Shown here: in pieces, positions 16,267 through 23,730 of the stretch
How positions within the stretch are numbered: position 1 is the stretch's first letter
How the letters are laid out: every line of letters begins with the position of its first letter
From: Pseudolysinimonas_A sp041984585
GTDB taxonomy: Bacteria > Actinomycetota > Actinomycetes > Actinomycetales > Microbacteriaceae
Direction of reading: 5' to 3'
DNA: 30,565 nucleotides
NCBI GenBank assembly: GCA_041984585.1
Contig: JBHIXX010000033.1
Span: forward strand, 1 to 30,565
Notes under the pieces: generated by a model
Database searches by the model: none
Told to the model about the DNA's origin: nothing
The model's input: only the letters and a program-made list of their open reading frames with translations
Program-made: the position numbers and the translations under genes

Positions 16267-16776
16267 TCAGCGGCGCGCGTAGCGCACGAATCGGTAGCCG
16301 AGACCCGACGCGGCCCGCGCCCACGACCCGTCCGCGGGGTCGCGCGCCTCCTGCTCCCAGCCGTCGGCGTCGATCGCGGGCGCCCAGGTGTCGGCACCCG
16401 GCACCTCGACGTCGACCTCGGTGACCTCGAGCACGTCGGCCAGACCGATCGTCAGCCGGTAGATCATGCCGCCGCCGATCACCCAGACCGGCGCGTCGTC
16501 GGGCGTGCGCGCGGCCGCGAGCGCCGACTCGACCGACGGGAACGGCTCGGCGCCCTCGGCCCCCCACGCCGGGTCGCGGGTGACGACGAGGTTGCGCCGC
16601 CCGGGGAGCGGCCGGAACTGTTCGGGCAGCGAATCCCAGGTGCGCCGCCCCATGAGCACGGTCGACCCGCCGGTGACGGCGCGGAAGTGGGCGAGGTCCT
16701 CGGGGAGGTGCCACGGCATCTGCCCGTCGCGCCCGATCGCGCCGTCGCGGGCCTGCGCCCAGATGAGTCCGAGCAT
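16267..16776 (-). CDS. folA: Dihydrofolate reductase
   Basis: 169 aa. Reduces the dihydrofolate left by thymidylate synthase to tetrahydrofolate with NADPH; the target of trimethoprim. Visible motifs are MPWHLPEDLAHFR (residues 20-32, with the catalytic acidic residue in the PED segment, Asp27 by alignment with E. coli), GRRTWDSLP (about 43-51), the phosphate-binding VVTRD, and WVIGGGMIYRL (about 97-107). ATG 16776 lies 20 bp after the thyA stop with no obvious Shine-Dalgarno, so it probably depends on thyA translation. The pairing with thyA is the common functional operon. Confidence 0.96.
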   Translation of the reverse strand: MLGLIWAQARDGAIGRDGQMPWHLPEDLAHFRAVTGGSTVLMGRRTWDSLPEQFRPLPGRRNLVVTRDPAWGAEGAEPFPSVESALAAARTPDDAPVWVIGGGMIYRLTIGLADVLEVTEVDVEVPGADTWAPAIDADGWEQEARDPADGSWARAASGLGYRFVRYARR

Positions 16777-16796
16777 CGGATCAGACCGACGGCCGG

Positions 16797-17606
16797 TCAG
16801 ACGGCGACCGCGCCGCGGATCGTCGGGTGGTGCCGGTAGTCGACCACCTCGAAGTCCTCGAAGCGGTAGTCGAAGATGCTGTCGGGCCGACGCGTGATCT
16901 TCAGCGTCGGCAGCGGGTAGGGCTCGCGGGTGAGCTGCTCGGTGACCTGCTCGACGTGGTTGTCGTAGATGTGGCAGTCGCCGCCGGTCCAGACGAAGTC
17001 GCCCACCTCGAGGTCGGTCTGCTGGGCGATCATGTGGGTCAGCAGCGCGTAGCTGGCGATGTTGAACGGCACCCCGAGGAACAGGTCGGCGCTGCGCTGG
17101 TACAGCTGGCACGACAGCTTCCCGTCGGCGACGTAGAACTGGAAGAACGCGTGGCACGGCGCGAGCGCCATCCGCGGGATGTCGGCCGGGTTCCAGGCCG
17201 AGACGATGAGGCGCCGCGAGTCGGGGTTCTCGCGGATCTGCTCGACGACATCCGCGATCTGGTCGATCTGCTCGCCCGACGGGGTCGGCCACGACCGCCA
17301 CTGCACGCCGTACACGGGACCGAGCTCGCCGGCGCCGTCGGCCCACTCGTCCCAGATGGTGACGCCCTGCTCGTGCAGCCAGGAGATGTTGCTCTCGCCG
17401 CGCAGGAACCAGAGGAGCTCGACGGCGATCGACTTGAAGTGCACCCGCTTGGTGGTGATGAGCGGGAAGCCCTCGCTCAGGTCGAAGCGGATCTGGCGGC
17501 CGAAGACGCTGCGGGTGCCGGTGCCCGTGCGGTCGCCCTTCGGCGTCCCGGTGAGCAGGGTGTCGCGGAGCAGGTCCTCGTACGGCGTCTCGATCAGCGC
17601 GGTCAC
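16797..17606 (-). CDS. thyA: Thymidylate synthase
   Basis: 269 aa, normal length. Converts dUMP to dTMP using methylenetetrahydrofolate and releases dihydrofolate for the adjacent DHFR. The catalytic cysteine is Cys151 (APCHAFFQF); the phosphate-binding arginine is in DRTGTGT (25-31), and LWFLRGESNISWL and RRLIVSAWNP are typical ThyA segments. GTG 17606 is chosen over GTG 17639 because TACCAT lies exactly 6 nt upstream and because the family starts close to IETPYEDLL. First gene of the thyA-folA-dapA-rnj run, divergent from the OsmC gene. Confidence 0.97.
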   Translation of the reverse strand: MTALIETPYEDLLRDTLLTGTPKGDRTGTGTRSVFGRQIRFDLSEGFPLITTKRVHFKSIAVELLWFLRGESNISWLHEQGVTIWDEWADGAGELGPVYGVQWRSWPTPSGEQIDQIADVVEQIRENPDSRRLIVSAWNPADIPRMALAPCHAFFQFYVADGKLSCQLYQRSADLFLGVPFNIASYALLTHMIAQQTDLEVGDFVWTGGDCHIYDNHVEQVTEQLTREPYPLPTLKITRRPDSIFDYRFEDFEVVDYRHHPTIRGAVAV

Positions 17607-17612
17607 GAGGCG

Positions 17613-17618
17613 ATGGTA
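17613..17618 (-). promoter_or_regulatory. -10 box (TACCAT) for leaderless thyA mRNA
   Basis: On the minus strand TACCAT, CGCCTC (6 nt), GTG 17606. It decides between the two possible GTG starts. Confidence 0.6.
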
Positions 17619-17713
17619 ACGCCGCCCCGCGTCGGACACCGGGCGGCGCGCCCCGCCTCGGCGGTCGCCCGGCCGCCATCGCCCGAACCGTGGCGGCGCT
17701 CGCGGCCCCCGCC

Positions 17714-17719
17714 TAGGCT
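17714..17719 (+). promoter_or_regulatory. -10 box (TAGGCT) for leaderless osmC mRNA
   Basis: TAGGCT, CGCGGC (6 nt), ATG 17726. No Shine-Dalgarno is present. Confidence 0.6.
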
Positions 17720-17725
17720 CGCGGC

Positions 17726-18151
17726 ATGGCGATCACCAGTGAAGCGACGACGCTCTGGTTCGGCGACCTGCAGTCCGGGTCGGGAACCACCTCCCTCGAC
17801 TCCTCCGACGCGGCCGAGTTCCCGGTCACCTGGCAGGCCCGATCCGAGGGCGAGGCCGGACGGACCAACCCGGAGGAGCTGCTCGGCGCGGCCCACTCCG
17901 CCTGCTACTCGATGGCGTTCTCGGCGAAGCTCGCCGCGGCCGGCCACGCCCCGGAGAGCCTGCAGGTGACCGCCGCCGTCACCTTCCAGCCGGGCGAGGG
18001 CATCACCGGCAGCCACCTGCTGGTCAGCGCGAAGGTGCCCGGGATCGCCGACGACGAGTTCCAGCGGATCGCGGAGGACGCCAAGGCGAACTGCCCGGTC
18101 TCGCAGGCGCTGACCGGCATCCCGATCACGCTCGAGGCGAGCCTGGCCTGA
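17726..18151 (+). CDS. OsmC-family peroxiredoxin
   Basis: 141 aa. OsmC proteins are small thiol peroxidases that detoxify organic hydroperoxides. The two redox cysteines are Cys60 (AAHSACYSMAF) and Cys123 (ANCPVSQAL), at the family positions. NPEELLGAAH (48-57) is the typical run-up to the first. The subtype resembles the OsmC/SACOL1771 branch rather than Ohr, by impression only. Leaderless start at ATG 17726. The following epimerase gene begins 1 bp after the stop (TGA-C-GTG), so the two are coupled. Divergent from thyA. Confidence 0.92.
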   Translation: MAITSEATTLWFGDLQSGSGTTSLDSSDAAEFPVTWQARSEGEAGRTNPEELLGAAHSACYSMAFSAKLAAAGHAPESLQVTAAVTFQPGEGITGSHLLVSAKVPGIADDEFQRIAEDAKANCPVSQALTGIPITLEASLA

Positions 18152-18152
18152 C

Positions 18153-19079
18153 GTGCAGGCCGCCACTCCCCCGCGCCGCGTCGTCCTCGCCGGGGCGTCC
18201 GGCCTGATCGGCCGCGCCGTCACCCGGCTGCTGCGCGCCCGCGGCGACGACGTCGTGACGCTCGTGCGCCGGGTGCCGCGCAGCCCCGGCGAGTTCGCCT
18301 GGGATCCGGATGCCGGTGACCTCGACCCCGCTGCCCTCGACGGCGCCGACGCCGTGATCGGTCTCTCCGGCGCGTCGGTCGGCCGCATCCCGTGGACCCG
18401 GGGCTACCGGCGCACCCTCGTCGACTCCCGCGTGGGCCCCACCCGGCTGCTCGCCGAGACGATGGGACGGATAGCGCTGCCGCCCCGCGTCTTCGTCTCC
18501 GGCTCGGCGGTGGGCGTGTACGGCGACCGCCCGGGCGAGGAGCTCGACGACGACTCCCCCGCCGGCGAGGGGTTCTTCCCCGACCTGGTCACCGCGTGGG
18601 AGCAGGCGTCGCGGCTCGCCCCCGACGCGGTGCGCGTGGTGAACCCGCGCACCGCCGTCGTCGTCGCGAAGGACGGCGGTCTCGCGCCCGTGCGGCTGCT
18701 GACCGCCGTCGGGCTCGGGTCGCGGTTCGGGTCGGGACGCCAGCACTGGCCGTGGATCTCGCTCGCCGACGAGGCGCGCGGCATCCTGCACCTGCTCGAC
18801 TCGACCCTCGCCGGACCGGTGGTGCTGGCCGGGCCCGAGCCGGCGACCGCGGACGAGGTGACCCGCGCGTTCGCCGACGAGATGCGCCGGTGGCGGCCGT
18901 GGCCGATCCCGAAGGGACTGGTGACCGGGCTGCTCGGCGAGGCCGGCCAGCGCCTGCTATTCGACGACATGCGCGTCGTGCCGCGGCGGCTCGCGGGCGA
19001 CGGGTTCGTCTGGCGGCACCGCACGGTGCGCGACGCCGTCGCCGCGGCCCTCTCCGACGACCCGCTCGCCGGCGCCTGA
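18153..19079 (+). CDS. TIGR01777-family epimerase (SDR superfamily)
   Basis: 308 aa extended short-chain dehydrogenase fold. The N-terminal dinucleotide motif is GASGLIGRAV (about 14-23). The rest follows the TIGR01777/YfcH plan: LSGASVGRIPWT, SGSAVGVYGDRPGEELDDDSP and NPRTAVVV in order, ending with the conserved C-terminal domain (WRPWPIPKGLV ... FVWRHRTVRDAV). The biochemical role of this family is not settled. The start is GTG 18153, with no Shine-Dalgarno but coupled to the OsmC stop. It converges with the small TPR-like gene; only 14 bp separate the stops. Confidence 0.88.
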   Translation: MQAATPPRRVVLAGASGLIGRAVTRLLRARGDDVVTLVRRVPRSPGEFAWDPDAGDLDPAALDGADAVIGLSGASVGRIPWTRGYRRTLVDSRVGPTRLLAETMGRIALPPRVFVSGSAVGVYGDRPGEELDDDSPAGEGFFPDLVTAWEQASRLAPDAVRVVNPRTAVVVAKDGGLAPVRLLTAVGLGSRFGSGRQHWPWISLADEARGILHLLDSTLAGPVVLAGPEPATADEVTRAFADEMRRWRPWPIPKGLVTGLLGEAGQRLLFDDMRVVPRRLAGDGFVWRHRTVRDAVAAALSDDPLAGA

Positions 19080-19093
19080 GCCGGACGTCGCCG

Positions 19094-19534
19094 TCAGGCG
19101 GCGCGACTGAGCCGGATCGACTGCCGGATCGCCCACCGCGCGCGGCGCCGGTCGCCCGCCCCGTCGTAGGCGAGCCCGAGCCGGTACCAGGCGCGCCAGT
19201 CCTCCGGCTGCGCCTCGACGGCCTCCTGGTAGCGCGGGAACACCTGCGCGGCGGCCTGACGGTCGATGCGCCCGCTGGGCGTGATCGGCAGCTGCTCGTC
19301 CGGCATCCCGCCCTCGGCGTCGAGGCGGCGGCCGAGCCGGTCGGCGCGCAGCGCGAACGCGATCTCGGCCACCAGCGCCCACGCCCCGAGCACCGGCAGC
19401 ACGAGCAGCGCGACCCCGAGCGCGACCGGCAGCGGCTGTCCGATCTGGATGAGCAGGACGCCGTAGCGCACCGCGAAGACGAGGTAGAGGGCGAGCAGGG
19501 CCGCCATCGCGACGACCCCGATGCGGGTGGTCAC
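19094..19534 (-). CDS. Small membrane protein with TPR-like C-terminus
   Basis: 146 aa. Two hydrophobic segments (about 6-30 and 36-60) are followed by a soluble part in which AAAQVFPRYQEAVEAQPEDWRAWYRLGLAYDGAGD reads as one TPR-like helix pair (in two pieces, about 93-110 and 111-132). Function is unknown. The GTG start at 19534 lies 19 bp after the dapB stop on the same strand, so it is probably the second gene of a dapB operon. No clear Shine-Dalgarno. Such a protein beside dapB occurs in related actinobacteria as far as I recall, but I cannot name a role. Confidence 0.75.
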   Translation of the reverse strand: MTTRIGVVAMAALLALYLVFAVRYGVLLIQIGQPLPVALGVALLVLPVLGAWALVAEIAFALRADRLGRRLDAEGGMPDEQLPITPSGRIDRQAAAQVFPRYQEAVEAQPEDWRAWYRLGLAYDGAGDRRRARWAIRQSIRLSRAA

Positions 19535-19553
19535 GCGGTCACCACGCTGCGGT

Positions 19554-20297
19554 TCACGATCCGGAGGCGCCGAGGTCGAGCAGCGCGTCGAGACCGACCA
19601 CCACTCCCCGCGCGTCCGGCGCGGCCCGGAGGCCCAGCAGGATCCCGGCCTCGTACGACGCGTCGGAGAGCGTCTCGTGGCTCACCCGCAGCACCTCGCC
19701 GACGCCGCCGAACACGACCTCCTGCTGGGCGAGCACGCCGGAGAGGCGCAGGCTGTGCACCGGGATGCTCGCCACCACCTGGCCGCGCGCGCGCTGGTCG
19801 GCGTGCGGGGCCGAGACCGGTCCCGCCTCGGTGCGCGCCGCCGCCATCAGCTCGGCGGTGCGGATGGCGGTGCCCGACGGGGAGTCGACCTTGCCGGCGT
19901 GGTGGCTCTCGACGATCTCGATCGAGTCGAAGAACGGCGCGGCGAGCGCCGCGAAGCGGGTGGCGAGCACGGAGCCGAGCGAGAAGTTGGGCACGATGAT
20001 GACGCCCTGGTCGGGCAGCGCGGCCAGCTTCCGCTCGAGCGCGGTGATGCGCTCCGACGTCCACCCCGAGGTTCCGACGAGCGCGGGGATGCCGCGCTCG
20101 ATCGCGGCGTCCACGACCCCCGGCGACACGGCGGGCACCGTCAGGTCGAGCACCACGTCGGCGCCGTCGATCGCGTCGATCGGGTCGGACGAGCCGATCT
20201 CGGCGGCGACCTGCAGGTCGGGGGCGCGCTCGATCAGCCCGACCGCGAGCCGACCCATCCGCCCGGAGGCTCCGACGACCGCGACCCGTGTGGACAT
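19554..20297 (-). CDS. dapB: 4-hydroxy-tetrahydrodipicolinate reductase
   Basis: 247 aa. Reduces the DapA product with NAD(P)H. The N-terminal dinucleotide motif is VVGASGRMGR (7-16), and the substrate-binding/catalytic loop ESHHAGKVDSPSGTA is at 130-144, containing the catalytic His132-His133 pair and Lys136. VPNFSLGSVL (102-111) is also family-typical. Start ATG 20297 is supported by TAAGCT 6 nt upstream. The gene is 23 bp from, and divergent with, the acetyltransferase gene, and its -10 overlaps the partner's -10. dapA and dapF are in other operons of this window. Confidence 0.96.
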   Translation of the reverse strand: MSTRVAVVGASGRMGRLAVGLIERAPDLQVAAEIGSSDPIDAIDGADVVLDLTVPAVSPGVVDAAIERGIPALVGTSGWTSERITALERKLAALPDQGVIIVPNFSLGSVLATRFAALAAPFFDSIEIVESHHAGKVDSPSGTAIRTAELMAAARTEAGPVSAPHADQRARGQVVASIPVHSLRLSGVLAQQEVVFGGVGEVLRVSHETLSDASYEAGILLGLRAAPDARGVVVGLDALLDLGASGS

Positions 20298-20303
20298 GCC
20301 GCC

Positions 20304-20309
20304 AGCTTA
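20304..20309 (-). promoter_or_regulatory. -10 box (TAAGCT) for leaderless dapB mRNA
   Basis: On the minus strand TAAGCT, GGCGGC (6 nt), ATG 20297. It shares bases 20308-20309 with the opposing -10 of the acetyltransferase gene. Confidence 0.6.
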
Positions 20310-20313
20310 GAGT
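20308..20313 (+). promoter_or_regulatory. -10 box (TAGAGT) for leaderless acetyltransferase mRNA
   Basis: TAGAGT, GGGCCGC (7 nt), ATG 20321. It overlaps the dapB -10 by two bases. Confidence 0.6.
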
Positions 20314-20320
20314 GGGCCGC

Positions 20321-20782
20321 ATGGCGCGCATCGAGCCCACCCCGGTCGACGACCCGACCGCGGCGACGCTGCTCGACGAGTACTTCACGAGCCGCGAGCT
20401 CGGCTTCACCACCCACCCGGGCGGCTACCGGATCGTGCACCCCGACCCGGCGCTGTTCACCCCACCCGCGGGCGTGTTCCTCATCGCGCGCGCGGACGAC
20501 GACGCGCCGGTCGGCTGCGGCGGCATCCGGATGCTCGACGCCGACCGCGCCGAGGTGAAGCACCTGTGGGTGCGCCCCGAGACCCGCGGCACGGGGCTCG
20601 GCCGCGCGCTGCTCACCGAGCTCGAGGCCCGCGCCCGCGCGTTCGGCGCGCGACGGGTCGTGCTCGACACCAACGAGAGCCTCGAGGCGGCGCAGCGGAT
20701 GTACCGCACGGGCGGCTACGCCGACATCCCGCCCTACAACGACAACCCCAACGCCACCCACTGGTTCGCGAAGGACCTCTGA
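20321..20782 (+). CDS. GNAT-family N-acetyltransferase
   Basis: 153 aa. Acetyl-CoA-dependent acetyltransferase fold. The pyrophosphate-binding motif A is VRPETRGTGLGRALL (84-98) with R/Q-x-x-G-x-G as RGTGLG at 89-94; the motif B region holds LDTNESLEAAQRMYRTGGY, where the tyrosine is the usual general acid. The acceptor substrate cannot be told. ATG 20321 was chosen from the leaderless -10; the frame remains open to 20288, which would overlap dapB. Convergent with the phosphatase gene; inverted repeats such as the palindrome at 20787-20800 lie between the stops and may aid termination. Confidence 0.88.
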   Translation: MARIEPTPVDDPTAATLLDEYFTSRELGFTTHPGGYRIVHPDPALFTPPAGVFLIARADDDAPVGCGGIRMLDADRAEVKHLWVRPETRGTGLGRALLTELEARARAFGARRVVLDTNESLEAAQRMYRTGGYADIPPYNDNPNATHWFAKDL

Positions 20783-20840
20783 GCGCGCGGCGGCCGCCGC
20801 ACGGTCGTGACCCGCAGGCGGGTGCGTGCCCGGTCGCGGC

Positions 20841-21443
20841 TCAGTAGGGCTGTTCGACGGGCAGACCGGTGCGCAGCTCGGGCGGGAGGTGCCCGAGGTC
20901 GTTGTGCGCGACCAGCACCGGCGGCTTGGCGGAGCGCACCCGGATGATGGTGAGCCCGCAGTTGGCCTGGTTGAGTCCCAGCCAGCGCCACGCGGGCGCG
21001 CCGAACGTCTCGCGCACGAACCAGCCGATCACGAAGTTGTGGGTGATCAGCAGCTCGTGGCGGTCCTCGCGCGAGGGCGACAGCCACTCGGCGACGGCAT
21101 CCGCCATCTGCGCCTCGCCCGCCTCGATCTCCTCGTCGCTGATGCCGCCGAAGAACGGCTCGAAGGCGTGGTGCATGTCGGGATGCGGCCCCGACGGCAC
21201 GCAGTCCATGAGCAGCGCCGACGGCTCCGGCTCGATCGCGGGGAGCCGCTCGGTCATGATCCGCGCCGTCTCCTGCGCGCGCTGCAGCGGCGAGGTGAAC
21301 GCGGCGTCGAACGGCACGCCGCTCAGCCGCGCCGCGATGGCGTGCGCCTGGCGCACGCCGCGGGGGCTCAGCGGACCGTCCGGCAGGCCGTGCTCGGCGT
21401 CGATCTGCTCACCGTGGCGGACGAGGTACAGGTAGCGCGACAC
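20841..21443 (-). CDS. Histidine phosphatase (phosphoglycerate mutase-like)
   Basis: 200 aa. The phosphohistidine motif RHGE has nucleophile His10, and the second catalytic His135 is in LLITHNFVIG. Arg55 in SPLQRAQET completes the phosphate pocket. Length and pattern match the monomeric histidine phosphatase superfamily, which includes cofactor-dependent mutases and many small-molecule phosphatases; the substrate is unknown. GTG start at 21443 with the purine-rich GGAGGGAG about 7 nt upstream. It follows the M16 peptidase gene by 54 bp on the same strand. Confidence 0.9.
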   Translation of the reverse strand: MSRYLYLVRHGEQIDAEHGLPDGPLSPRGVRQAHAIAARLSGVPFDAAFTSPLQRAQETARIMTERLPAIEPEPSALLMDCVPSGPHPDMHHAFEPFFGGISDEEIEAGEAQMADAVAEWLSPSREDRHELLITHNFVIGWFVRETFGAPAWRWLGLNQANCGLTIIRVRSAKPPVLVAHNDLGHLPPELRTGLPVEQPY

Positions 21444-21497
21444 TGCGCTGCTCCCTCCAGATTGATGGCGGATGGATGCGGGGCGGACCCCGTCGGA

Positions 21498-22850
21498 TCA
21501 GGCGGCGGACTCCAGGTCGAGGCCGCCGAGCGCGGCCGGGTCGACCGGCCCGACCGCGGCGATGGAGAGCGGGCGCTCGACCAGCTCCGCGGCGAGGTCA
21601 CGCACCGCCGACGTGGTGACACCGGCCAGCCGTCGGAGCGTCTCGTCGAGGTCGGAGAACTCGCCGAAGGTCAGCTCACTGCGGCCGAGCCGCGACATCC
21701 GGGTGTCGGAGTCCTCGAGCGCGAGAGCCGACGCGCCCCCGAGCTGCCCCCGGGCGCGGGCGAGCTCGTCGTCGGTGATGCCGTCAACGGCGATGCGGCG
21801 GAACTCGCTGAGCATCAGCTCTGCGACCTGCGGCGCGCGCTTCGGCCCGCAGCCGGCGTACAGCCCGACGATCCCCGCGTCGGAGTAGCCCGCGGCGAAC
21901 GAGTACACCGAGTAGGCGAGCCCGCGCTTCTCGCGCACCTCCTGGAACAGCCGCGACGACATGCCGCCGCCGAGCACCGAGTTGAGCACGGTCATCACCG
22001 GTCGACGGGCGTCGGTGGCCGGCAGACCGGCGACCCCGAGCAGCAGGTTCGCCTGCTCGGTGGGGCGGTCGACGACGACGAGCGGGGCTCCCCGGCCGAT
22101 CGCGTCGGGCGCGGGGTCGCGGCGGGCGACGGGCGACCCCGGCGCGGCGAGATCCCAGCCGGCGCCGCCGAGCGCGGCGGTGACGCGCGCCACGAGGGCG
22201 TCGTGGTCGACGGCGCCGGCGACGGTGATGACGAGGTCACGGGGCGCGTAGTTGGCGCGGTAGTGCTCCCACACGGCGTCGCGGCCGACCGCGCCGATCG
22301 AGGCCGGGCTGCCGCCGATCGGGCGCCCGAGCTCGTGCTCGCCGAACACCGCCTCGAAGAACCGCTCGCTGACCGCATCCGACGGGTCGTCGTCGGCCAT
22401 CGCGAGCTCTTCGAGGATGACGCCCCGCTCGCTCTCGAACTCCCCCGGATCGAGCACCGACGAGGTGACCATGTCGGCGAGCACGTCGATCGCCATCGGC
22501 AGGTCGATGTCGCGCACCTTCGCGTAGTAGCAGGTGTGCTCCTTCGCGGTGAGCGCGTTGTGCTCGCCCCCGACCGAGTCGAAGGCGACAGCGATGTCGA
22601 GGGCGGTACGCGTGGTGGTGCCCTTGAACAACAGGTGCTCGAGGAAGTGCGTGGAGCCGTAGGTGATCGGATGCTCGTCGCGCGATCCGACGGCCACCCA
22701 GTAGCCGATGGTGGCGCTCTGCGAGCCGGGCACCTGCTCGCTGAGGATGCGCACCCCGCTCGGCAGGATGGTGCGCCGCACCCGGGTGCCGCCGGACGCC
22801 TCGACGTCGAGGTCGGGGAGGTCGAGAGGGAGGGGCACGGCGCCGTTCAC
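21498..22850 (-). CDS. M16-family zinc peptidase
   Basis: 450 aa, processing-peptidase/insulinase type. The inverted zinc motif HxxEH is His68-Phe-Leu-Glu71-His72; the downstream third-ligand glutamate is among Glu147-Glu148 (VILEEL), about 75 residues on, as expected. The inactive C-terminal M16 half follows, with GGGMSSRLFQEVREKRGLAY. The frame is open far upstream to 23207, but that stretch is Arg/Ser-rich and lies over the tetR promoter. I place the start at GTG 22850, where TACTCT lies 7 nt upstream. In actinobacteria this gene usually follows pnp directly; here about 3.4 kb intervenes. Confidence 0.92.
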   Translation of the reverse strand: MNGAVPLPLDLPDLDVEASGGTRVRRTILPSGVRILSEQVPGSQSATIGYWVAVGSRDEHPITYGSTHFLEHLLFKGTTTRTALDIAVAFDSVGGEHNALTAKEHTCYYAKVRDIDLPMAIDVLADMVTSSVLDPGEFESERGVILEELAMADDDPSDAVSERFFEAVFGEHELGRPIGGSPASIGAVGRDAVWEHYRANYAPRDLVITVAGAVDHDALVARVTAALGGAGWDLAAPGSPVARRDPAPDAIGRGAPLVVVDRPTEQANLLLGVAGLPATDARRPVMTVLNSVLGGGMSSRLFQEVREKRGLAYSVYSFAAGYSDAGIVGLYAGCGPKRAPQVAELMLSEFRRIAVDGITDDELARARGQLGGASALALEDSDTRMSRLGRSELTFGEFSDLDETLRRLAGVTTSAVRDLAAELVERPLSIAAVGPVDPAALGGLDLESAA

Positions 22851-22857
22851 TCTTGCC

Positions 22858-22863
22858 AGAGTA
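22858..22863 (-). promoter_or_regulatory. -10 box (TACTCT) for leaderless M16 peptidase mRNA
   Basis: On the minus strand TACTCT, GGCAAGA (7 nt), GTG 22850. It replaces the pnp read-through expected for this gene in relatives. Confidence 0.55.
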
Positions 22864-22957
22864 CGCGGACGGGCCGACTCGGTGCGGATGTTCGACACCG
22901 ACTCTGCGGCGGGGTGCAAGTCGCGCTTGTGTCGGGGGACGAGCGGATCTCGGTTTG

Positions 22958-22985
22958 TGCGGACAGAATGACTTGTCTGTCCGCA
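22958..22985. promoter_or_regulatory. Probable TetR operator
   Basis: TGCGGACAGA (22958-22967) and TCTGTCCGCA (22976-22985) are perfect 10-bp inverted repeats around an 8-bp centre. The centre holds the tetR -35 hexamer, so a bound dimer would block RNA polymerase. Autorepression is inference from position. Confidence 0.75.
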
Positions 22986-22996
22986 TGTGCTAGCAT
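22968..22996 (+). promoter_or_regulatory. tetR promoter
   Basis: The -35 ATGACT (22968-22973; 4 of 6 match to TTGACA) and -10 TAGCAT (22991-22996) are exactly 17 bp apart. Transcription should begin near 23003, giving a leader of about 134 nt. Confidence 0.65.
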
Positions 22997-23002
22997 CGCG
23001 CA

Positions 23003-23136
23003 CAGGGATTCCCCCGATCCCCCTCCGACCGGTCCCCCCACCGGTCGGAGACGCGGATGACCCGAGCATCCGCGTCTCCCGGGTCGGGGCCGCACCTTCC
23101 GTGACGGCCCCGACCTTCTCTTTGCCGAGGAGTCCC
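23003..23136 (+). ncRNA. Structured 5' leader of tetR with possible attenuator
   Basis: Three successive perfect stems are visible. Stem 1: 23023-23033 with 23040-23050 (11 bp, C6 loop). Stem 2: 23048-23059 with 23067-23078 (12 bp, 7-nt loop), sharing three bases with stem 1. Stem 3: 23082-23091 with 23106-23115 (10 bp, 14-nt loop), followed by TTCTCTTT, which looks like an intrinsic terminator. CCCCGATCC (23012-23020) could instead pair with GGGTCGGGG (23081-23089), including one G-U pair, and disrupt stem 3. It matches no riboswitch class I recognise. It could be an attenuator or a short RNA. Confidence 0.45.
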
Positions 23137-23730
23137 GTGCTGACCGCCATCACCCCGCCCCTGACGGACCTGCCGTCGGCGCCCGCGAAGCTGCGCATCC
23201 TGACCACCGCCGACCGCCTGTTCTACGACGAGGGCATCCGTCCGGTCGGCGTCGACCGGCTGATCGCCGAAGCCTCGGTGACCAAGGCGACCTTCTACAA
23301 GCACTTCGGGTCGAAAGACCGACTCATCGCCGCCTACATCGGCTACCGGCACCGACGCGTTGCCGAGACCATCGCCGTCGCGGTCGAAGCCGAGCCGGAT
23401 GCCGTCGGGGCGCTCCGCGCCGAGCAGGCGACCCTCGTCGCGGCCATCCAGGAGCCTGGGTTCCGCGGCTGCCCGTTCATCAACGCGGCCGCCGAGTTCT
23501 CCGACCGCGCCCACCCGGTGCGCGCCGCCGTGGCCGAGCACCGCGAGTGGTACTCCGCCACGCTCGAGCAGCTGCTGCGCGATATCGGCCACCCGCTGCC
23601 CGGCGAGGCGGCCGACGATCTCGTGCTCGCCCGGGACGGGGCGATGTCGGGCGGCTACGCCGGCGACCCGATCGCCGCGATCGGCGCGCTCACCCGCGCC
23701 TTCGACCGCGTCCTCGCCGCCGCAGGCTGA
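23137..23730 (+). CDS. TetR-family transcriptional regulator
   Basis: 197 aa. The N-terminal DNA-binding domain (about 17-70) shows the TetR pattern: ILTTADRLFYDEG, then the helix-turn-helix VDRLIAEASVTKATFYKHFGSKDRLI. The C-terminal ligand domain has GFRGCPFINAAAEF, common in TetR proteins responding to small hydrophobic compounds; the ligand is unknown. GTG 23137 was chosen because GAGGAG lies just upstream and the domain starts soon after. The operator-like repeat over its own promoter suggests autorepression. I found no second copy of the repeat near the other genes here, so its regulon may lie elsewhere. Confidence 0.9.
   Translation: MLTAITPPLTDLPSAPAKLRILTTADRLFYDEGIRPVGVDRLIAEASVTKATFYKHFGSKDRLIAAYIGYRHRRVAETIAVAVEAEPDAVGALRAEQATLVAAIQEPGFRGCPFINAAAEFSDRAHPVRAAVAEHREWYSATLEQLLRDIGHPLPGEAADDLVLARDGAMSGGYAGDPIAAIGALTRAFDRVLAAAG

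Noticed and set aside
13338..16424. 1028-codon open frame antisense to rnj and dapA
   Set aside because: Same reason: low-complexity Val/Asp/His/Arg sequence opposite two clear enzymes.
22851..23207. Upstream extension of the M16 peptidase frame
   Set aside because: It runs across the tetR promoter, operator and leader hairpins and has no peptidase similarity.
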